Source: Edaphochlamys debaryana (taxonomy: Eukaryota; Chlorophyta; Chlorophyceae; Chlamydomonadales). From it: a DNA stretch of 64,000 nt. Under the pieces are notes generated by a model that ran no database searches, had not been told where the DNA came from, and saw only the letters and a list, made by a program, of their open reading frames with translations. The DNA lies in the NCBI GenBank assembly GCA_016858145.1, contig JAEHOE010000021.1, positions 248,001-312,000 of the forward strand. Reading direction: 5' to 3'. Position numbers and translations under genes: made by a program. Position 1 is the stretch's first letter. Every line of letters starts with the position of its first letter. Positions 1 through 11,800 of this stretch are shown in pieces.

Positions 1-264
1 CGAGGCTGACACCGCGAGGGGGGGAGAGGGGACCGTGTGCGGGGCCGCGCTAGTGTGTACATGCGTGCATGCTCTACCGATTGGTGGTGGTGGCGGTGGT
101 GGGGTTTGGGGGCTTGTGAGGGGCTTTTCCGGCCGTTTGGCCGCGCGCCGGCGGGGAGGTTAAGCGGGTGCCTGGGCCTGCACGCTGGCAAGGGCGTGCA
201 CTATATGTGCGGAGTGCACCCTTCCACCTGACTGCCGTAATCGCTCCCCCCGTACAACTTATGG

Positions 265-2065
265 TTGCCGCCCGTGTACGACCCCAGGTACGACGAGTCG
301 GACGAGCGCGAGGAGCGGCGCAAGGAGCGGCAGCGGCAGCAGTACGGCGACGCGGGTACGACGTACATGCTGGACGTACCGCAGAGCATGAAGAAGATGG
401 ACCGCATCCTCAAGCTCGTGAGTCATGCGGTTGTACGGCACCACGCCCATCTGCCCTGTTCGACGGATCCTAGGAAGGGAGAGGGGGAGGAGGGAGGAAC
501 GGGACCGAGGGGCGGTGCGAGGGGGGGGGCCGTGGGCTGGTGCAGGCGCAGGGCTGGGGGTCGTGTGATGCATTGCAGGCCGCAGCCGACCCCGCCGCAG
601 CCGACCACCCATCGCCCACCCCAGCGCAGCCCCGCATACCGCATCGGCCCTCCCCGGCGGCCCATCCCGTCGCGACCTCGCCATACCTTCCTTTTCCTCT
701 ACCACCCCTCCCCCTCATCTTGACACCCCCCCTTCCAACCCCCTCCCCTCCTTGATCCTGGATCCAGATCCGCGGCCTGCCGTACGACGAGGCGGTGGCC
801 CAGTGCCAGCTGGTACCTCACAAGGCGGCCAAGTACGTACTGCAGGTGAGGCGCCGAGAAGGGTTTGTGCTGACCCTGTATCAGTAGCGAGTAAAGCGGC
901 ATACTGGATTGTGCTGGGCGGAAACACGCTGCGCCACGGCCCAGAGCGAAGGCCAAAGGGTGTGTGTGGGGTGAGGGTGGGGGGTTGGGATTCACGATGC
1001 TGTGCACGGAGGCGCTGTCGCCGCTGAAGGTTTGTTAAGGTATGGGGTGGAACCTGCACCCCTGAACACCGCGAAAACGCGTTGCCCTGATCTCGACCAT
1101 CCCTATTCCTCCCCCCCTCCTGCCCCTTCAGGCCCTGGAGGTGGCGCGGGAGGATGCGGTGGAGGCCAAGGGGTTGAGCGGGGAGCGCCTGGTCGTGAGT
1201 GAGTGGGGGGGGGGCCGGGCGGTGATATAGCGTGTGTGTGGGGGGGGGGGGGGTATAGGGAGGACAGGCAAGGCAAGGGTCCATTGGTAGCGGCTGGAGG
1301 GAGTAGTGGGGGTGGGTGGGGTGGAGATGAGGGCGTTTTGCCAAGCAAGGGAAGATGGTCGAAAGGACGGGGGTTGAGGCAAGAGGAGTGCGGAGGGGGA
1401 AGTGTGGGGGAAGGGGCAAGAGGTACGCTGCGTAGGGTCTGCCCCAACCGCCGCCCCCAACCGCCGCCCCCCTGGCAGGCACCATCTTCGTGACTAAGGG
1501 CATGTACGACAAGGGCATGCAGCCCATGGGCAAGGGAGGCTCGGGCCGCCTGTACACGCGCAAGAGCCACCTGCGGGTGAGGGGGGGTGGGGCCGTGTGT
1601 TTGGGGGGGGGGAGCCGTGAGCGCATGGTTGCCTTGTGAGGGCGGATGCGAAGGTAACTCGACGCGTCCTGGCAACCAAGAGTAAAGGAGGCTTGGGACT
1701 ACGAAGCCTCAACAGAACTGCTCGCACGAAGGCTTGGGGAGCTACCGCCTTGGCCTGCCCGCCATGCAACCCTTGGGCTCGGAGCTCCCGGCCTCCCGCC
1801 AGGGCCAGGCACAGGCGCCGCCCTCCGAGCTCTGACCCACCCACACATCCCCCACCCCACCCCAACACCACGCCACCCCTCCCCAACACCACCCCACCCT
1901 CCCCAGGTCGCCCTCACGGAGTCCGACGGCCGCCCCCCCACCTTCTCCGCCCGCGTGGTGCCCCCCCTCATGGGCACCTTCTCGGCCGCATGGGGCCGCA
2001 TGGGGGCGGGGGCGGGGGCGGGCGGCAGCGCGCGGCCCCGCTTCGCGTACCGTGTTGAGGTGTGA
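265..2065 (+). CDS. MRPL22: Mitochondrial-type ribosomal protein uL22 (5' end uncertain or partial)
   Basis: Large-subunit protein uL22, which lines the nascent-chain exit tunnel of the mitochondrial ribosome. Inferred exons are about 265 (or 287)-417, 768-845, 1132-1198, 1479-1576 and 1907-2065, ending at TGA 2063-2065. Every junction keeps phase if the second of two overlapping GTGAGT donors (1199) is used. The segment ILKLIRGLPYDEAVAQCQL followed by KAAKYVLQALEVAREDAV matches the N-terminal half of mitochondrial L22, where human has a similar LAKLIRGM...A.AQL pattern. MGKGGSGRLYTRKSHLRV matches the conserved tunnel-hairpin strand and final strand. The C-terminal 35 residues are Gly/Ala-rich and not conserved. 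I could not identify a start codon or targeting-peptide exon, so the gene probably begins near or left of the window edge. A plastid uL22 is the main alternative; the first half favours mitochondrial. Confidence 0.75.
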
Positions 2066-3033
2066 GCGCAGCCGCTGTGCTGGCGCGGGTGCCGGCGCAG
2101 GCATAGTGATTGGAGGCCTGGAGGCAGGGGGCAGGTCCCGTACGCCCTTTGACCTGCTTCGCGTACCGTGTCGAGGTGTGAGGTCGGCTGGCTGAGGCGT
2201 CAGAGCACCGGCTGCGCTGAAGGCGCCTCGGCGCCAACGTGGAGGTGTGGGCGCATGGGGGTGCAAGTGTGGCTGGACATCGTGCGAGGGCGCCCGCTGC
2301 TCTGACGCTGGCGCAGACGCGGGCGCGTGGAGGCGCCTGGCGGTAGCTGGCGGCTTCCGCCGTGATGGTTGGGGCTGGTCGGCGCATGAGGAGGGCCCCG
2401 CTGGGCCAGCGGGCTTGGGCTGCGTGGTTACGGGATTACAGGGGTGAAGGGAGAGGGGCAGTGGTGGATACGGCGGGGTGCAACTGGGCCCAAGGTGACC
2501 GGGGCAAGGGGGCGGAGGGTGGGGCCGGTGATTGGCCTGCTCGGATGCGGGTGGTTGCCGTGGGCGCATGTGAGGCCTTGAATGGGATGGCGGATGGGGG
2601 GGCCGAGGCAGGGCCCCCGCTTGGTGAACGGAGGTGGGCTGAGCTGTAACTCCAGAGTGACGGCATGCGAACTTAGGACCCAGGTGCCAAGGAGGTTAGA
2701 TGGGCCAGAGGGGCGCCGCACTCAGCTGGGATGAATCGGTGCTGAGGGTGGTGCGAGTGGTGGAGGTGAAGTGGGGCGTGTGAAGCGAACCCGATCGGCC
2801 ATGCCCTCCGCCCCGCCCCATATCCCGAAATCCCCCGCGCCGCCCCCCACAGCAAGTAACTTGATCACTGTGACCACGACCGCACCTGCCCTCAACGCCC
2901 TCAAGCTCGCGCTCGCACCCGAGGGCTTCGGTCGCGAAATCGCGCCCACCGCGCGCGCCCACGCCACTTAAGACACGCCAGCACCGGGTGGCTAGTATCT
3001 TAGCGTTGTACGTTTGCACTACAAGCGGCCGCC
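2066..3033. other. Intergenic, uL22m 3' flank to Maf promoter
   Basis: No coding region is recognised. The stretch holds an imperfect copy of the uL22m terminal exon end (2156-2181) and G-rich sequence. Its last part must hold the Maf promoter and 5' UTR. I see no clear TGTAA signal on the + strand here. Confidence 0.5.
2156..2181 (+). repeat. Copy of the uL22m coding end including stop codon
   Basis: These 26 bp match the last 26 bp of the uL22m coding sequence (2040-2065) with one mismatch, stop codon included, 116 bp downstream. It lies in the presumed 3' UTR. Confidence 0.8.
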
Positions 3034-5474
3034 ATGATACTTCAGCACGTCCCAGCGCTGAATGCCAAACGCATCATCCTCGCGTCCGCCAGCCCGCGGC
3101 GGAGAGAGCTGCTCGGTAACATCGGGCTTAAGTTCGAGGCGAGCAAGGGGGGCGTCGGAAACGGACTCCGGCGCAGAGCCTTCGGGCCATCCCATCCAGC
3201 CCAGGCTTGGGCCCTCGCCACGTCCCGCAGCCCCCGGGCCGCGCCCTGCGTTCCCGGCCGCGTCCCCTCCCACCCCTCACCCCAACCTCCTCTCAACAAC
3301 CTGAACACATTGAATGTCTCCCCTGGCAGGTGATGGTATCCACCTTCGAGGAGACGCTGCCAAAGCACCGCTTCAGCTACGGAGGGTGCGTGGGGTCCAC
3401 TGCGGAGCCTTCCCTGCGCGGGGCCTGCCCGGGGGGTGGGGGTGGGGCGACGGGGGGTGGCGGGCGGCGGGTCAGGGCCGGACCGTCACCGGTGTGTGAA
3501 TGCAGCGCTTGACGAATTCCTGATGAATGAAGTTGGGTGGGCTCTGGGCCCTGCACCTGCACGCAGCGGGCTCCCTTGGCCCAGAGCGGGTTCGACTGGT
3601 CCCGACATGAGCCGGCTGCCGTGTCCGAGCCAAGGCTTTCCCGACGGCATCTTCACCGCAGATCCTGCGCTCACTGCTTGACCCTGGGGCTTCCCCCTCC
3701 CCTCCTGACCAGTCCCCTTCGGCCCCCGTACCGTCTGGGAGTACGCTCGTGAGAGGGGCTGGCTCCCCGTTGCTCCCGTGTGCCTACCCGCTTACCTCAC
3801 ACTGTTTTCCCCTGTACCGCCCTGTACCGCCTGTCCCGTACCGCCTGTCCCCGTACCGCCTGTACCGCCAGGGAGTACGCGCTGGAGACGGCCCGGCACA
3901 AGGCGCTGGACGTTGCGGCCATGTGCGCGCAGCCGGGGCCGGGGGAGGTGGGGGGCGCCCCCCCGCGGGCGGTGGACATGATCATTTCGGCAGACACGGT
4001 GGGGTGGGGAGGACCCGGGGCAGATGCGTGAGGGGGTGGGTGGGGGTGGGGCAACGGAAGGCTCGCACCTCTACCACGCCTCACTAGGTTGGAGAGGGAC
4101 AGACAGAGGGAGGCTGGAGAGGAAGGCACTGCGCTCCACCACACCCGCGAAGATGCTCTGCCGCTCCGAGGAGAGCCCACCTGCCCTCTCGCATCACCCC
4201 TGCAACCGCCCCCTAACCATTACCTGTCAACCGTCAACGGTCAACCGCAGGTAGTTGAGGCCAACGGCGAGATCCTGGAGAAGCCGGACGATGCGGAGCA
4301 CGCCTTCCGCATGATCTCCAGGTAAGGGGGGTATGGCTTGGGCCCTTGGAGGTCACTCTCACATGGCCTTGTCGACGTCGACACATTGCCAGATCTAGTT
4401 CTTCTTTTTCTTCCTATGGTCTTGTCGCCGCCACACCGCCCTTCTGCACCTCCTCCCCCAAACTCGTCTTCTCCCCCTTCCCTCCCTCAGCCTGAGCGGC
4501 AAGGAGCACCAGGTGCACACTGGAGTGGTGCTGCTGCTGCCGGGGGTGGCAGGTGGGTGGCGGGCGGGTGGGGGGGTGGGTGGGAGGGTGGGTGGGAGGG
4601 TGCGTGGGCGGGCGGGTGGGCACGTGGGCGGGCACCGTTCGGGTCTTGGTGGCTGGCAGGCGGCACGGTGCCGGGTGTGGGGCGTGCGAGTGCCGGTGCA
4701 GCCGGTGCGAGGCGCCACTCCTCTCCGCTTGCGTCCAAGGTGACGCGACGAGGGTATCCGGCTCACCCCCCAATTTCCCCCCATACACACACGTTTCTCC
4801 CCACCCCCGCCCTCTTCCCCCCCAGACCCCGCCACCGGCTCCCCCCCGCTCATCCGCACATTCGTCGCCACCACGGACGTGACCTTCGACTCCCTCCCAG
4901 ACGAAGCCATCCGAGCATACATCGCCACGGGTAGGGTGGGGGAGCGGGAGGGCGGTGGTGGTGGGATACTGCCTACTCCTGACTCACCTGCAGTGGTGGG
5001 GTGGGGGAGCGGGCGGCCCGGCGGCCGGGAGGGCGGTGGTGGGGTGGCATTGCCTCTCACAGACGGTGGTGGTGGTTGGATAATGCCTACTCCTGCCTCA
5101 ACTGCGTTCCTCCGACGGTGACCGAGAGCCGCATTGAAACGGGGGGGTGGGGCAGCCCGACGGAGGCCCTACGGTTTGGCCGTGGGCGGGATGAAGAGGC
5201 GATGCCTACCCCTCACCTAGCCAGCATCTCCCGTTGGTCCCCCGCCCCGGCCCGCCCCCGCCTGCACACACCCTGCAACCCTCCCCCATCCGCTCCCCGC
5301 TCCCCCGGATCAGGCGAGCCGTACGGCAAGGCCGGGTCGTACGGCATCCAGGGCGCGGCGGGGGCCTTCGTGGTGGGGCTCAAGGGGTGCTACCACACGG
5401 TAATGGGATTCCCGCTGCACCGCTTTACTAAGGAGGTGGCGGCGCTGATTGAGGAGGGGCTGCTGAAGCTGTGA
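3034..5474 (+). CDS. Maf-like nucleoside triphosphate pyrophosphatase
   Basis: Maf/ASMTL-family house-cleaning enzyme that hydrolyses non-canonical or modified dTTP, UTP or CTP to the monophosphate. Seven exons: 3034-3138, 3330-3385, 3872-3998, 4251-4321, 4491-4552, 4826-4930 and 5314-5474. All are phase-consistent and give 228 residues, a normal Maf length. Signature sequences are [11 protein letters not shown] (about residues 17-27, phosphate-binding loop), [17 protein letters not shown] around Asp95 (catalytic region) and [15 protein letters not shown] near the C terminus. The start ATG has a good context (CCGCCATGA) and precedes the conserved beta strand by only a few residues, so no organelle-targeting peptide is evident. 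Oddities: intron 1 seems to use a GC donor (GAG/gcgagc at 3139), and exon 3 carries a short Pro/Gly insertion (about [11 protein letters not shown]) before the catalytic strand. Which nucleotide it prefers cannot be read from sequence. Confidence 0.9.
3728..3749 (+). repeat. Copy of Maf exon 3 start
   Basis: This 22-bp stretch resembles 3862-3883, the acceptor and first codons of Maf exon 3 (GGGAGTACGC core), but has CTGG where the acceptor CAGG should be. It lies 134 bp upstream in the same intron. A GTACCG/CCTGTACCGCC microsatellite (about 3812-3870) separates the two. Confidence 0.6.
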
Positions 5475-8400
5475 GGAAGCTGCGGCGAAGCAAATGCGAA
5501 GGTGCGGGGTGGCAGGGTGGCGGGGGGTGGCGTGACTGGGAAAAGCGCGACGGTAGGAGGAGGGTCACAAAGGTGGGACCGGCAGAGGTCAGGGTACTAG
5601 CCTGGGGTGGGCTGGGGCTGGGGGCGGGGCGCGGGGCGGGCAGGTGCGCTGCTCTCGTTCCCGGCGTTCGCTTTGGGTCGCGTGCACTTGAATCTGGAGG
5701 AGCCAGCCACTTTGCAGACAGGGAGGGACAAGCGTTGTGGTCGGACGCGCGGACATAGGCCGACCGGATTGGGCTCTCACCCCCGGACATTGCTTCGCTG
5801 GCTGGGTTCAAGACAAGAGTGCCCGCTGGCTGGGTAGGCCGGATGGGTGGGGGCGAAGGGCCTCGAGCGAATGAACCGGCAACCAAGCAAGTGCACAAGG
5901 GCGCTGCCTGGTGTAGGTGGTAGGGTGTGGTGACGGCCTGTGGTGAGCCCACCCGGGTGAGGCGGTGCGGGTCCTCTTGGCGAGCTGGGGCAGAGCATTG
6001 AGTGCGTGGGAGGGCGTGGGCTGGTGGGCAGCGGGCGGTCACCACGAACGAGCGCTGGCCAAGGGCGGTCACCACCCGAGCGCCGGCCATGGTAGGGGCC
6101 CAAGTCCAGGTCTGGTGAGTACTGCGTCCGGCGCCAGCGGGGCCCAACGCTGGCCCTTGCCCCCTTGCACAACGTTGCGTGAGGGCCCGCTTCAAAGCCG
6201 CCCCTCTCTTTGCCCGCTCGCCCTTCAGACGGAGTGCTGCAGAGGCCGCGGGCCCGACACGACCCCAGCCGACCCAACCCGCGGTCCGCCAGAGTCCGGA
6301 GGCTTTACGGTGGCGCTCCGCAGCATCGGGGAACCTGCAGAGCGAGGACGAACGGGGCGCTGGCTCCCCGTTGGGGAGCTGTCTTCCGACTACCGGACAT
6401 TGTTGCCAACGCTGGTCGGATGCTGATGCGGACCCAAGCCTGGGCTCCTTGTCTGGTCGTCGGGATCCCCCGATCCCGCCTTGGATCCAGCGGAGTGACG
6501 AGCTTTGAAGGACCTCCGTGCTGGGGTAGGCTGGTGGAGAGGCCTGGGCCCCCCGCCCTTGGGGCGGCCTGGGGTGGCCTGGGAGTGATGGCTGTGACCG
6601 CGGGGGCCCTGCGTCGACGTCGGGGCTCGGGGTAAGGCGGGGGACGGGCGACACGCGTTAGACCCCGCCCATGCGCTGCCCAGTGTTGCTATCGTAATCG
6701 GTTAGTCGGCTGGAGAGTCGGCCGGCGCCGGCTAACAGCCGCCCCTGACTTCATGGGTACCGCAGTTATGGGAGAGCAGGGGGCCCGAGGGGGCCGTGCA
6801 CCAAGGGCTAGGATAAAGGTAAAGGGCAGGATACAAGGGGGGAGCCGCTATGGGCGCCGCAGTCAGCCGGCTAAAAGGGCCGGTCTGGGCCATTTCGTCA
6901 CGGGATCAGCCCGATCCATCTCAGGCTAGATAGCAACACTGTAACTCACACGCTTCTGCGGCTCCGCGGCGGCCGGAGCGTGCAAGAAGGCCCACGGGGA
7001 AGGGCGAACCCGCGCTGACTGCAACGGTTGAGCAGGGCATGCAGGCAATGGCGGCGGATGCAGGACGTGGCGAGTGGTTGAGGAGTCTTGAGGGAGTCCT
7101 GTGCTCGTAGTGGGGTTAGAAGCAAAGCGCAATGCAGCGCAGTGCACTAAAGGCACGCTCGGCTCGCAGAGGGTCTTAAGGGACTCGCGGGCAGGCCCGC
7201 AGGCCCAACCCGTGTAAGGTTGCGGTGGTTGGTGCGTTGCTGGTTGCTACTAGACATGGCCCTTGCACGCTGTCCGAGCGGGGGTGGCTGAGTGCTTCTT
7301 GGCGGGGAGGGGGCGACCCGCTTGCACACGTAATCGCCCTGGGCGCCCAGAAAGAGGGCCCAAGGTGGGGGGCCTGGCGGGCTTAGGGGCTGAAGTGTTA
7401 CAAGTGCAACGGCAGGCCAGGCAGAAGTGCACACGGCACCCTGACCCTGACCCAGCCTAGGACCCGGACGGCAGACACAGCGGCAGACGTCACCACCAGG
7501 CGGGGTGCCTGCGCCGGAGCCTCCGCGCTGGGGCCCACGGTACCTCTCTCTGGCCGGGGTGGGCTGGCCCCCGCGCTGGGGGGCTTGGGGGCCAGCCCAC
7601 CCGCCCAAAGGTAGGCCCCAGCTGAGGCTGCAGGCCGCGCCACACCGCCATCCCCCGTATGTGCGTGATCCAGATAGTTTAGCTGCACGCCACAGACGAG
7701 GAGGAGCGCCAGGGTTGTGGAAATGGCTCGAGTCAGCAAGTTGGCAACGCAACGACTCTTCTATGAAATATTGAGGTCCAAAAGGATTCATTGCAGCTTG
7801 GGGGCGTTTCTCAGTTGGCGTGGCCCGGAGGATGCTCATTCGCTGGAGGGCGGGGGTTCGTTTGAGGACTTGTGCGTGTCTTCAGCACTTCAGAGGCTAC
7901 GAGGCAGTATCGGCTATGTTCGAGTGTCTCGGGCGGAGCGACGGCGTTGACTCGCGATGCCGATGCCGAGTCCCAGTCCTCTCACTGAGACAAGCAAGCC
8001 CGGGCCGGCCAGATAGAAGGCTGAACTCTGTACACTTTGACTTGCCAACCAAACATTTGCTGAGCGCGGAACGCCCGCAGAACAGCGTCTCAAGACGGTC
8101 GATCGACTTTAGGCCTGACAAGGACCTTTGCTGCTGCCAGCGCCCTTTTAGCTGTCGTGGCCACATCCCAGAGCTCGGAGAAGTTTTTCTAGGGCCCGGA
8201 GCAAGGGCCGGGCGCGGAAAGAGTCGCTCAAGATGGGCATAGCGTCCTGAGTTGAGCTGGAGAGCGGCCGAGGACCTTGCCAGGCGCTTCGTTGTGGTGC
8301 GTCGCTGGGCTTGGCTGAAGGTGAGGCGCTGCGGTGCGGGCGGGTGGGGCGTCTTCTCAGACTTGTCTCGGGAGCCGCCCAGCCTTTCCGCCCGGGCTGC

Positions 8401-8807
8401 CGCGATGGGGCAAAGACCGCCGTTAGTTTAGACGTCTCAGTTTCAAGCGCCCGGCGCCTTGGAAGTCGCGCGGAGTTGCCCGCGGTGACCGTTCTCGGCA
8501 ACGCTCCTTCGCGTCGGCTTGACACGCGCTGCCGCGCCTGGGTCCTTTCGTGCTGTCTTGGAGCCATTTCGGGCAAGCCGAGGGCGGCCGGCGCGGCGGC
8601 GAATGCTGGTGCTGTGCGGCCTTTTTTGCGCGGAAGCTTGCGACTTTGGTTTCCAGCCTGCGCAGCTTCCCCTATAACGTGAAAACTAAGGCGTCCGCGC
8701 TGAAGAAGGTTGCTTCTGTATGCTGTTGGACATTGCTGTGGTCAGCGCCGACGATGTTTGTGTTCTGGGCCTTGACCGCTGTGTTTTCGCACTGGACCTT
8801 ACCACAG
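5475..8807. other. Long intergenic region
   Basis: There are 3.3 kb without a gene I can support. The open frames here lack family motifs, and codon pattern and splice sites do not assemble. The only structured item seen is a TIR-bounded element at 6681-6941. The right end should hold the promoter and 5' UTR of the gene starting at 8808. A TGTAA occurs near 7213, but it is 1.7 kb past the Maf stop and may be chance. Confidence 0.5.
6681..6941. mobile_element. MITE-like element with 13-bp terminal inverted repeats
   Basis: CAGTGTTGCTATC at 6681-6693 is the exact reverse complement of GATAGCAACACTG at 6929-6941, bounding 261 bp with no coding potential. The interior holds further GC-rich palindromes (CCGGCGCCGG, GGCTAAAAGGGCCGG). 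CAG at the outer ends is typical of hAT-type termini. I do not see a clean target-site duplication: the 8 bp outside each end differ. The superfamily is therefore unassigned and the element may be old. Confidence 0.5.
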
Positions 8808-11800
8808 ATGGACGCTAAGGGCAAGAAAAAGCGGAGTGAGCTGGAGCTTCTCCTCGGCAATGGCGACAGCGCAGCGCCCGGGCCGTTCTCGCCCAAGGGC
8901 ACGCTCGTGAGCCCCTCGGTACCTGAGGCCGTGGCCGAGACCGATGAGCAGCTTGCGCGCCGGCTGCATGAGGAGCTAAACGGCATGCGGCCTTCTCGCC
9001 GCGGTAGCCGTGCGGTGGCCGTCCCCGACGTACGTGCACCGGCCTCCGTGCGGGGTTTCAGAGGCTGGCAACGGGGTCACACTTCCCAGGGAAGCCCCCC
9101 TCTCATTAAGGGGTTGAGGTTGTGCTTTGGACGCAAGGGGTGTGTTGGGTTGCCCCGCATTTGTCCAGGGTTGCAGGCCTGAAGGGGCAGGAGGATGTGG
9201 ACCCTACACTGTCTCACGCTTCTCTGCCCGCGCCTCCCTACACAGGACCAGCCCGCGTCGCCTGTAACGCGCGGGGGCATTTCGCCCCTCCCACGCGCCA
9301 AGGGGGACGCTCCCAAGCCAGGAGTGGGCTCCAGCCACGGGGTACGTGCGCCGTCGACCGGCACGCACCCGCTTCCAACCGCTACCGAGGCCCCCGAGGA
9401 GGCGGGGTCCCGGCCAGGGGGCAGCGGCGGCGACGGAAGCGGTGCCGTCAGTGGGGGTGCTGCCGGCGGTGGCGGCAAAGCGGACGGCGCTGGCAGCAGC
9501 GGCGCTGAGGGCGCGAAGCGCAAGCGCAATGCCGTGCCAGCCCGGGAGCTGCACCTTCTCCTGACGCAGGCATCCGCGTCTGCAGCACGGGTGGGGCTTG
9601 GGGTCCGAGAAGGGCTGGGTGTAGAGAGCAAGGCGTGCCCGGGCACTAGGGCAAAGGTGCAAGTCGGGGCGTCTGGTGCATTGTGGGCCAATGCGCTCCA
9701 ATGCTTACAAGTCCGACTGAGCTGACCTCGCCGTCTCTCCCTTCCTCTCCGCCCTCCACAGCAACAACCGGACTCCGCGCTGAGCCCCAACCGGGTACGA
9801 GGGCCATCGGCGCCCCCGCCCTCCATGGCCGCGCACTCTGCCCGGCCAGAGGTGGCAGCCCCCAGCAGCAGCCACCCACCCCCAACGTCAGCGGAGGTCC
9901 CGCCCCCAGGGCCCCTGCCTCTCCGGGAATCCGATGTGGGCCGGGGCCCCAGCGCCGGCGGCGCCCCGATCACAACCACTGGGAGCTCCGGCTCTGCGCC
10001 CGCAGCGCCCCTGCCCTCGCCCTCTGTCGTTGCAGCGGCCCATCCGCCGGCGTCGGCGCCACCGCCACCCCCGCCCCTGCTGAAGCTGAAGAAGCAATAC
10101 ATACAGCAGGCAGCGGCTGCCGCGGCTGCTGCTGCGGGTGAGGCCAAGGACCGCGGCTCCACAGGGGGAGCGACACCCTCGTCGGCCGCCGCTGGGCCGG
10201 GCCCCGCAGTCACCACCACAGCCTCCGGGGTCACCGCCAACTGCACGCTGACCGCAGCCCACACGTCCCTCCTGAGCGGCGCTTCCGCAGAGGGCTGCAG
10301 CGCGCCCGTATGCACCGCAGCGGCTGCCGTGGCCCTGCCCTCCGCGGCAGGGCCCGGGCCGGGGACAGCAGCCTCGGGTCCGGAGCCCTCGGCCTCGGTC
10401 GCGCAGGCCCCGACGGGCCCGCACGGGCCCGCACCTGGGCCTTCGGGCGGGCCCGCAGGCCCTGGCGGCAGCTTGGGCGGCTGCAGCTCCACGGATGAGA
10501 CCGAGGCAGATCATGACTGCGCAGCGGCCGTGGCGGGCGCCGGGGCGGGCACGGGCGGGCCGTCCGCGACCTCCCCAAAGCCCACTGGCTCTGCCGGGGG
10601 CCACGGCACGGGCGCTGCGGCCGACGGGGCCCTTCCCTATCCGGACCCAGGCACTGGGCCGGGCGAGGGCCGCCCCCGCGGGCCCGCGCCGCTCAAGGTG
10701 CCCAAGCTGCCCATGATCCGTGCGGGCCGCGGCTGGTACCGCGGGCGGCTCCTGCGCGAGTCCCCGGATGGCCACCGAGTGCTGGTTGAGGTGCCCGGCG
10801 CGCCCGGCGGCCCGGAGGAGTCGGCGCCCAAGTGGATGCCCGCTGTGTCGGATACGATCTGGCGCGGCTCGGTCAAGGGGAAGGACTGGAAGTACCTGGT
10901 GGGTGGGCGGGTTGGAGGTCGGGGCTTGGGGCTTGGTGGGTGAGTGGGTATGCACGTCCAGCCGGGAGGTCGGGGCTTGGGGCTTGGTGGGCGAGTGGGT
11001 ATGCACGTCCAGCCGGGAGGTCGGGGCTTGGGGCTTGGTGGGTGAGTGGGTATGCACGTCCAGCCGGGAGGTCGGGGCTTGGGGCTTGGTGGGCGAGTGG
11101 GTATGCACGTCCAGCCGGGAGGTCGGGGCTTGGGCAGGGAGAGGCAGCAGGTGTCTACCGTATGCGGGAGGGCGAAGCGTTGGTCAGCAGGCCAGGGGCA
11201 GGCGGGCTAGTGTCTCCGGCCCTGACGATCTCTGTGCCCCACGTGCCTTGCACCCCCAGGGCGACGGCGCGTGGGAGCCCAAGCCCGGCGCCTTCAAGCG
11301 CGGCAAGGCGGGCTCCTCCTGCAACGGCCTGCCGCTGCCGCTGCCCGCCTGGGCCGTGGTGGAGGGCGTGGAGCCTACGCCGGCGGTGCTGCCCAGCCGC
11401 ACGCGGAGGGAGCGGGAAGAGAGGTCCAGCGAGGATGTGAGTGGGGGCAGGCAGGGAATGCGTGGTGCGTGGGACTTGCAACCACCGTGGGCCGGTGGTG
11501 GTGGACGGTGGCCATGGGGTTGAAGTGGGCATGTGGGTTGAACGGAGGCGCGGCGCGAGGTATGGAATCTCAGGCCATGTGGGTCGGGGCCTTCGCTTTC
11601 TCGCCAGGCCATCTGACCCGACTCTCCTGCGGCTCTCTCGGCCCCTCTTCTCCCCCTTCAGGCCGATGAGGAAGCGGAGCCTCAGCCGGAGCCCCAGCCG
11701 GAGCCCAAGCCACGGCCCGCGCCCGCGCTCAAGCCCTCCAAGGCTTCGGGTGGCCGCGAGAAGCGACACGCCCGCCGGCCGTCGCCCGGGACAGCGGCCA

